Assembly (NCBI GenBank): GCA_044433065.1
Contig: JAWXUA010000128.1
Location: forward strand, 1 to 8,527
Origin: Nitratidesulfovibrio sp044433065
GTDB lineage: Bacteria > Desulfobacterota > Desulfovibrionia > Desulfovibrionales > Desulfovibrionaceae
Direction: 5' to 3'
DNA length: 8,527 nucleotides
The notes beneath the pieces were generated by a model. That model was given only the letters and a program-made list of their open reading frames with translations, made no database searches and had not been told where the DNA came from. A program made the translations under genes and the position numbers. Positions within the stretch are counted from its first letter, which is position 1. Every line of letters starts with the position of its first letter. This document shows, in pieces, positions 6,022-8,527 of this stretch.

Positions 6022-6067
6022 GGTCGTTACAAATTTTCGCAAGGTATAACGCGTATGTCTCCGCATG
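6022..6067 (+). repeat. 46-bp direct repeat, copy 2 (partner at 104-149)
   Basis: It is conserved at the edges with copy 1 (GGTCGTT-x-CA and CGTATG-x-CTCCGCATG) and diverged in the middle. Read in frame it gives GRYKFSQGITRMSPHVVEK and ends at TAA 6091-6093. This open frame runs back only into the hairpin repeat (stop at 5899-5901) and lacks a credible start, so it is not annotated as a gene. Confidence 0.5.
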
Positions 6068-6096
6068 TCGTTGAGAAGAATTACACACGCTAAAAA

Positions 6097-6113
6097 TTAA
6101 TGCGGCCATGAAC
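6097..6113 (-). repeat. 17-bp segment shared, inverted, with 59-75
   Basis: The minus strand reads GTTCATGGCCGCATTAA and matches GTTCACGGCCACATCAA at 59-75 in 14 of 17 positions. Relative to the 46-bp core its orientation and order differ between the two mosaics, which indicates rearranged rather than simply duplicated repeat units. Confidence 0.4.
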
Positions 6114-6145
6114 TTCGCAAAAAAAACGCTCCACCCATCCGCTCA

Positions 6146-6167
6146 TAAAAGTTTTCCCTTTCCCCCA
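6146..6167 (-). repeat. Inverted half copy of the dispersed hairpin repeat
   Basis: The minus strand reads TGGGGGAAAGGG then AAAACTTTTA, matching 8495-8516 in 21 of 22 positions. Its second stem arm is missing or diverged, so no hairpin forms. It starts only nine bases past the hydrolase stop codon, just as the other copy starts soon after the mtaD stop. Confidence 0.6.
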
Positions 6168-6176
6168 CAAAAAAAT

Positions 6177-6923
6177 CTACATAAACTCCACAGCAAAATC
6201 GCGTACGCAAGCGGCGACCATATCACAGCATTCTTGGTGCACAACAATCATGTGGTGGCCAGCACGATTTTCTTGGATATCAAAGATACGTACCCTCACG
6301 TCAGAGGAAGATACCTTTCCTGCGATGTGGAGTGCATTATGGTAGGGAACCGTGCCATCCTTGCGCGCATGAAGAAGGAGTATAGGTGCTGTAATGTGCT
6401 GTAAATGTTTTCCAACAGAAGCCATACCTTGTACGAGACTGTGTGCTTGTGGCAAGAAGACAACACGAGCGTGCCCTTTCCACGGTGCAATGGCGAGGAT
6501 TTCTGGAGGGCATGGAGGGAGCGTCCACTGGGGCTTAAAATGTTTTAGAATACCAATGAACGGCAAACGCCAGTCAGTCATCACGAAGGGGTGGAAGCTA
6601 TAGAGATAGACAGGGGCCGCAAGGGTTACGATAGCAACAGGGCGGCGTGCTGTGCCAAGGTGAAGAGCAAGCGTGCCTCCCATGGAAAAACCCACAACCA
6701 TGACATTTTCATGCTGAGCAGCCAAAGCATCATAAGCATCTTCTGCGGCTCGACGCCAATCAGGAAAAAACGTTGAGGTGAAGTCATCCTCAGTGCCATT
6801 GTGGCCAGTAAGGCATACGGCATGTGCTGCAATGCCTTTGTCTTCAAGAACACGGGCAATACCTTGCATTTCAAGCGGAGTGCCGCCATAGCCATGGATG
6901 AGTAAAACCGCTAATTTTGCCAT
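6177..6923 (-). CDS. Alpha/beta hydrolase, probable carboxylesterase of the Est30 / COG1647 type
   Basis: Predicted cytoplasmic serine hydrolase acting on small carboxylic esters; the natural substrate is unknown. The 248 residues begin MAKLAVLLIHGYGGTPLEM, where HGYGG (10-14) is the oxyanion-side motif. The nucleophile elbow is GFSMGG with Ser80. The acid is Asp189 in LLLHARKDGTVP, and the base is His223 in NRAGHH. Spacing and length closely resemble Geobacillus Est30 (247 residues, triad Ser94, Asp193, His223 as I recall it). A cap-like segment occupies about 105-165. I chose the ATG at 6923 because AAAGG precedes it and the preceding 26 in-frame codons look unlike the family and lie in the promoter region. 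There is no signal peptide. It is divergent from mtaD across 173 bp; a functional link is not evident. A monoacylglycerol-lipase-like activity is an alternative. Confidence 0.85.
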   Translation of the reverse strand: MAKLAVLLIHGYGGTPLEMQGIARVLEDKGIAAHAVCLTGHNGTEDDFTSTFFPDWRRAAEDAYDALAAQHENVMVVGFSMGGTLALHLGTARRPVAIVTLAAPVYLYSFHPFVMTDWRLPFIGILKHFKPQWTLPPCPPEILAIAPWKGHARVVFLPQAHSLVQGMASVGKHLQHITAPILLLHARKDGTVPYHNALHIAGKVSSSDVRVRIFDIQENRAGHHMIVVHQECCDMVAACVRDFAVEFM

Positions 6924-6987
6924 ATGCTGAACCTTTATATCTAATATGCACGTCATGTATGTAGATAGCCATCGCCAATGTAGTAAA

Positions 6988-7017
6988 AATATTCTCAACA
7001 TGGCATACTCTTGTCAA
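6988..7017 (-). promoter_or_regulatory. Candidate promoter for the hydrolase gene
   Basis: On the minus strand TTGACA (7017-7012) is a perfect -35 hexamer. An 18-bp spacer leads to AATATT (6993-6988), a fair -10 match (four of six). This gives a leader of about 60 bases to the ATG at 6923. The weak -10 keeps this tentative. Confidence 0.4.
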
Positions 7018-7056
7018 GGTGCAACATTTCTTGTAGTCAAAACCAAGCAAATACGT

Positions 7057-7085
7057 GTGCCATATCTTTTTCATCTATATATAAT
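7057..7085 (+). promoter_or_regulatory. Candidate promoter for mtaD
   Basis: TATAAT (7080-7085) is a consensus -10, with GTGCCA (7057-7062; four of six matches to TTGACA) 17 bases upstream. Transcription would start near 7092, only about five bases before the mtaD ATG, leaving most of the GCGGAG ribosome site out of the mRNA. Either mtaD is nearly leaderless or the real promoter lies further upstream. Confidence 0.3.
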
Positions 7086-7096
7086 GCGGAGCCACC

Positions 7097-8482
7097 ATGC
7101 CAGCCCTATGCGATCATATCATCCTTGCGTCCCATATTGTCACCCAAAATGATGCCCGAACTATCATACACGACGGTGCCATTATTGTTGATTCTGGTCG
7201 CATCATAGCCATGGGCGAACGTAAGGAAATTTTGCCGCATTGGGCCGCGCTCAAGACTTCGGACCTCGGTTATTGCCTCGTGACAGCTGGTCTCGTCAAT
7301 GCGCACACCCACGCAGCCATGACGCTTTTACGCGGTCTTGCTGACGATTTACCGCTCATGGACTGGCTCACCAAACATATTTTCCCCGTAGAGCAAGGTC
7401 TCTCTTCTGAGCTGGTTGAACTTGGCACCATGCTTGGTTGCGCTGAAATGATGCGCACAGGCACCACAGCTTTTTCCGACATGTACATCATTGAAGATGC
7501 TGTCATCAATGCCGTGTCGAAAACTGGCATGCGTGCTCTTGTTGGCGAAGGGATTTTCGCCTTCCCCTCAGCCGCCTACGCCAATGAAGCCGAAGCGTTT
7601 GCCCTTGTACAAGAGCAGCTCAACCGCTGGCAAAATCATCCACGCATCAGCATCGCCATGGCTCCGCACGCTGTCTACACCTCAAACCCAGACCTGCTCT
7701 CGCACTGTGCTTCGTTCGCTAAAGAACATAACATGCCCATCCACATGCACCTTGCAGAAACGGCCACAGAAACAGCGCAATGCCTTGAAATGTTTGGCAA
7801 GCGACCTATCCCTTATGCCCATGATTTAGGCTTGCTCACCCCAAACACCACGCTCGCTCACTGTGTTGACCTAGTCGGCAGCGAAGACACTTCACCTAAT
7901 GAAGGCGCTTCACCTAATGAAGGCGCTTCACTTAATGAAGACGAAATTTCCCTCCTCGCCGACTGCGGCGTTGTCGTAGCCCACAATCCCAAGAGCAATA
8001 TGAAGCTCGCCTCTGGTGCCGCACGCATCCCCGACATGCTCGCCAAAAATGTCTGTGTCGCCCTCGGTACCGACGGTGCCGCAAGCAACAACAGCCTCAA
8101 TATGTTCACCGAAATGTCGACGTGCGCCCTGCTCCACAAAGTCACCGCCATGGACCCCACCGCCACACCAGCCCAAGCCGTTTTTGACATGGCTACACGC
8201 AACGGTGCACGTGCGCTCCACTGCCCAGACATCGGTATCCTTGAAGTCGGTAAGCAAGCAGATATCATCGGTATTGACCTCAACGCACCCAATCTCATGC
8301 CGCTCTATAACGAAGTATCCCACCTCGTGTACGCCGCCTCTGGCCACGAAAACAAATTCACCATGGTGGCTGGCGAAGTCCTCTATCACGATGGCGTCTA
8401 CACCCACATCGACATGCGTACCCTCAGCTACGAACTCATGAAAGCTCGCGACTGGGCCCTTGGTCAGTTGCGGAAATTGTAG
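7097..8482 (+). CDS. mtaD: 5-methylthioadenosine/S-adenosylhomocysteine deaminase
   Basis: This amidohydrolase deaminates S-adenosylhomocysteine and 5'-methylthioadenosine to their inosyl forms, recycling by-products of S-adenosylmethionine use in the cytoplasm. Metal-site residues of the family are present: His70 and His72 in GLVNAHTHAAMTLLRGLADD, His218 with Glu221 in IHMHLAET, His255 in TTLAHC and Asp326 in LGTDGAASNNSLNM. The TGTTAFSDMY (121-130) and APHAVYT (189-195) motifs are also typical. The 461 residues exceed the common length of about 430-440. The excess fits an unusual loop at residues 261-280, where SPNEGA repeats lie between HCVDL and EDEISLLA. The ATG at 7097 follows GCGGAG at normal spacing. 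Related guanine or cytosine deaminases and chlorohydrolases share the fold, but the overall motif set favours MtaD. It stands alone, divergent from the hydrolase, and is followed at once by a dispersed repeat. Confidence 0.92.
   Translation: MPALCDHIILASHIVTQNDARTIIHDGAIIVDSGRIIAMGERKEILPHWAALKTSDLGYCLVTAGLVNAHTHAAMTLLRGLADDLPLMDWLTKHIFPVEQGLSSELVELGTMLGCAEMMRTGTTAFSDMYIIEDAVINAVSKTGMRALVGEGIFAFPSAAYANEAEAFALVQEQLNRWQNHPRISIAMAPHAVYTSNPDLLSHCASFAKEHNMPIHMHLAETATETAQCLEMFGKRPIPYAHDLGLLTPNTTLAHCVDLVGSEDTSPNEGASPNEGASLNEDEISLLADCGVVVAHNPKSNMKLASGAARIPDMLAKNVCVALGTDGAASNNSLNMFTEMSTCALLHKVTAMDPTATPAQAVFDMATRNGARALHCPDIGILEVGKQADIIGIDLNAPNLMPLYNEVSHLVYAASGHENKFTMVAGEVLYHDGVYTHIDMRTLSYELMKARDWALGQLRKL
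7890..7943 (+). repeat. Three-copy 18-bp in-frame tandem repeat inside mtaD
   Basis: Units CTTCACCTAATGAAGGCG at 7890-7907 and 7908-7925 are identical. The third (7926-7943) differs at two positions (T for C, A for G). Each encodes a six-residue step of the SPNEGA kind. Because the unit is a multiple of three, copy-number changes keep the frame. Each unit also contains a CTTCA...TGAAG dyad, which may favour slippage. The repeat occupies the loop just after the metal ligand His255. Confidence 0.85.
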
Positions 8483-8494
8483 GATTTTATTTAC

Positions 8495-8527
8495 TGGGGG
8501 AAGGGGAAAACTTTTAAAAAAGTTTTC
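8495..8527 (+). repeat. Start of a dispersed hairpin repeat after mtaD, cut by the window end
   Basis: TGGGGGAAGGGG leads into GAAAACTTTT-AA-AAAAGTTTTC (8506-8527), a perfect 10-bp stem that reaches the last base, so the matching CCCC arm and tail probably lie outside. It begins 12 bases after the mtaD stop. As an RNA hairpin immediately downstream of a gene it could serve as a terminator, but a following U-run cannot be seen. Confidence 0.6.

Noticed and set aside
5902..6093. Open plus-strand frame ending at TAA 6091-6093
   Set aside because: It starts inside the hairpin repeat, has no credible start or ribosome site, and most of it is not conserved in the other mosaic copy.
6924..7001. Upstream ATG at 7001 adding 26 residues to the hydrolase
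   Set aside because: The added residues are unlike the family start, lack a ribosome site and overlap the candidate promoter; the ATG at 6923 has AAAGG upstream.
1..8527. tRNA, rRNA, insertion-sequence transposase or CRISPR array
   Set aside because: No cloverleaf, rRNA-like segment, transposase motif or repeat-spacer pattern was seen on either strand.

Overview
This 8.5 kb window looks like bacterial chromosome and carries six confidently identified genes. Protein style, strong Shine-Dalgarno sequences and gene order fit a Gram-negative bacterium. SecF has extra membrane helices, and a GGGGAAGGGG-hairpin repeat with an ACCCCCATCCCCTTC tail is scattered between genes. From memory, both recall sulfate-reducing Desulfovibrionaceae with moderate GC. 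That placement is an inference, because the window holds no rRNA or marker gene.

Layout. Bases 1-251 hold part of a dispersed repeat, a possible 48-codon ORF remnant and an 8-C tract. nadB (252-1862, +) encodes L-aspartate oxidase, the first step of NAD synthesis from aspartate. Bases 1863-2239 separate the convergent genes nadB and secF. They contain a cluster of short palindromes and then a 131-bp inverted repeat able to form one long hairpin. On the minus strand, yajC (5605-5285), a doubtful small hydrophobic ORF (5262-5020), secD (4999-3407) and secF (3334-2240) form the accessory Sec translocase cluster, with terminator-like hairpins in both gaps. Bases 5606-6176 are non-genic: a terminator-like stem-loop, AT-rich palindromes, a complete copy of the dispersed hairpin repeat and a second copy of the mosaic seen at the left edge. 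A 248-residue alpha/beta hydrolase (6923-6177, -) is divergent from mtaD (7097-8482, +), which encodes a 5-methylthioadenosine/S-adenosylhomocysteine deaminase. The window ends inside another copy of the hairpin repeat, just after the mtaD stop.

Functionally, YajC, SecD and SecF form the SecYEG-associated complex that helps protein export using the proton gradient. NadB supplies iminoaspartate for quinolinate and NAD. MtaD deaminates purine nucleoside by-products of S-adenosylmethionine use. The hydrolase is a probable carboxylesterase with no clear pathway link to its neighbours.

I found no clearly new multi-gene system. The most unusual items are the mosaic repeats, the 131-bp hairpin, a three-copy 18-bp in-frame repeat that enlarges a loop in MtaD, the helix insertion in SecF, and an unrecognised hydrophobic ORF that fits the yajC-secD gap but starts inside a terminator-like hairpin.
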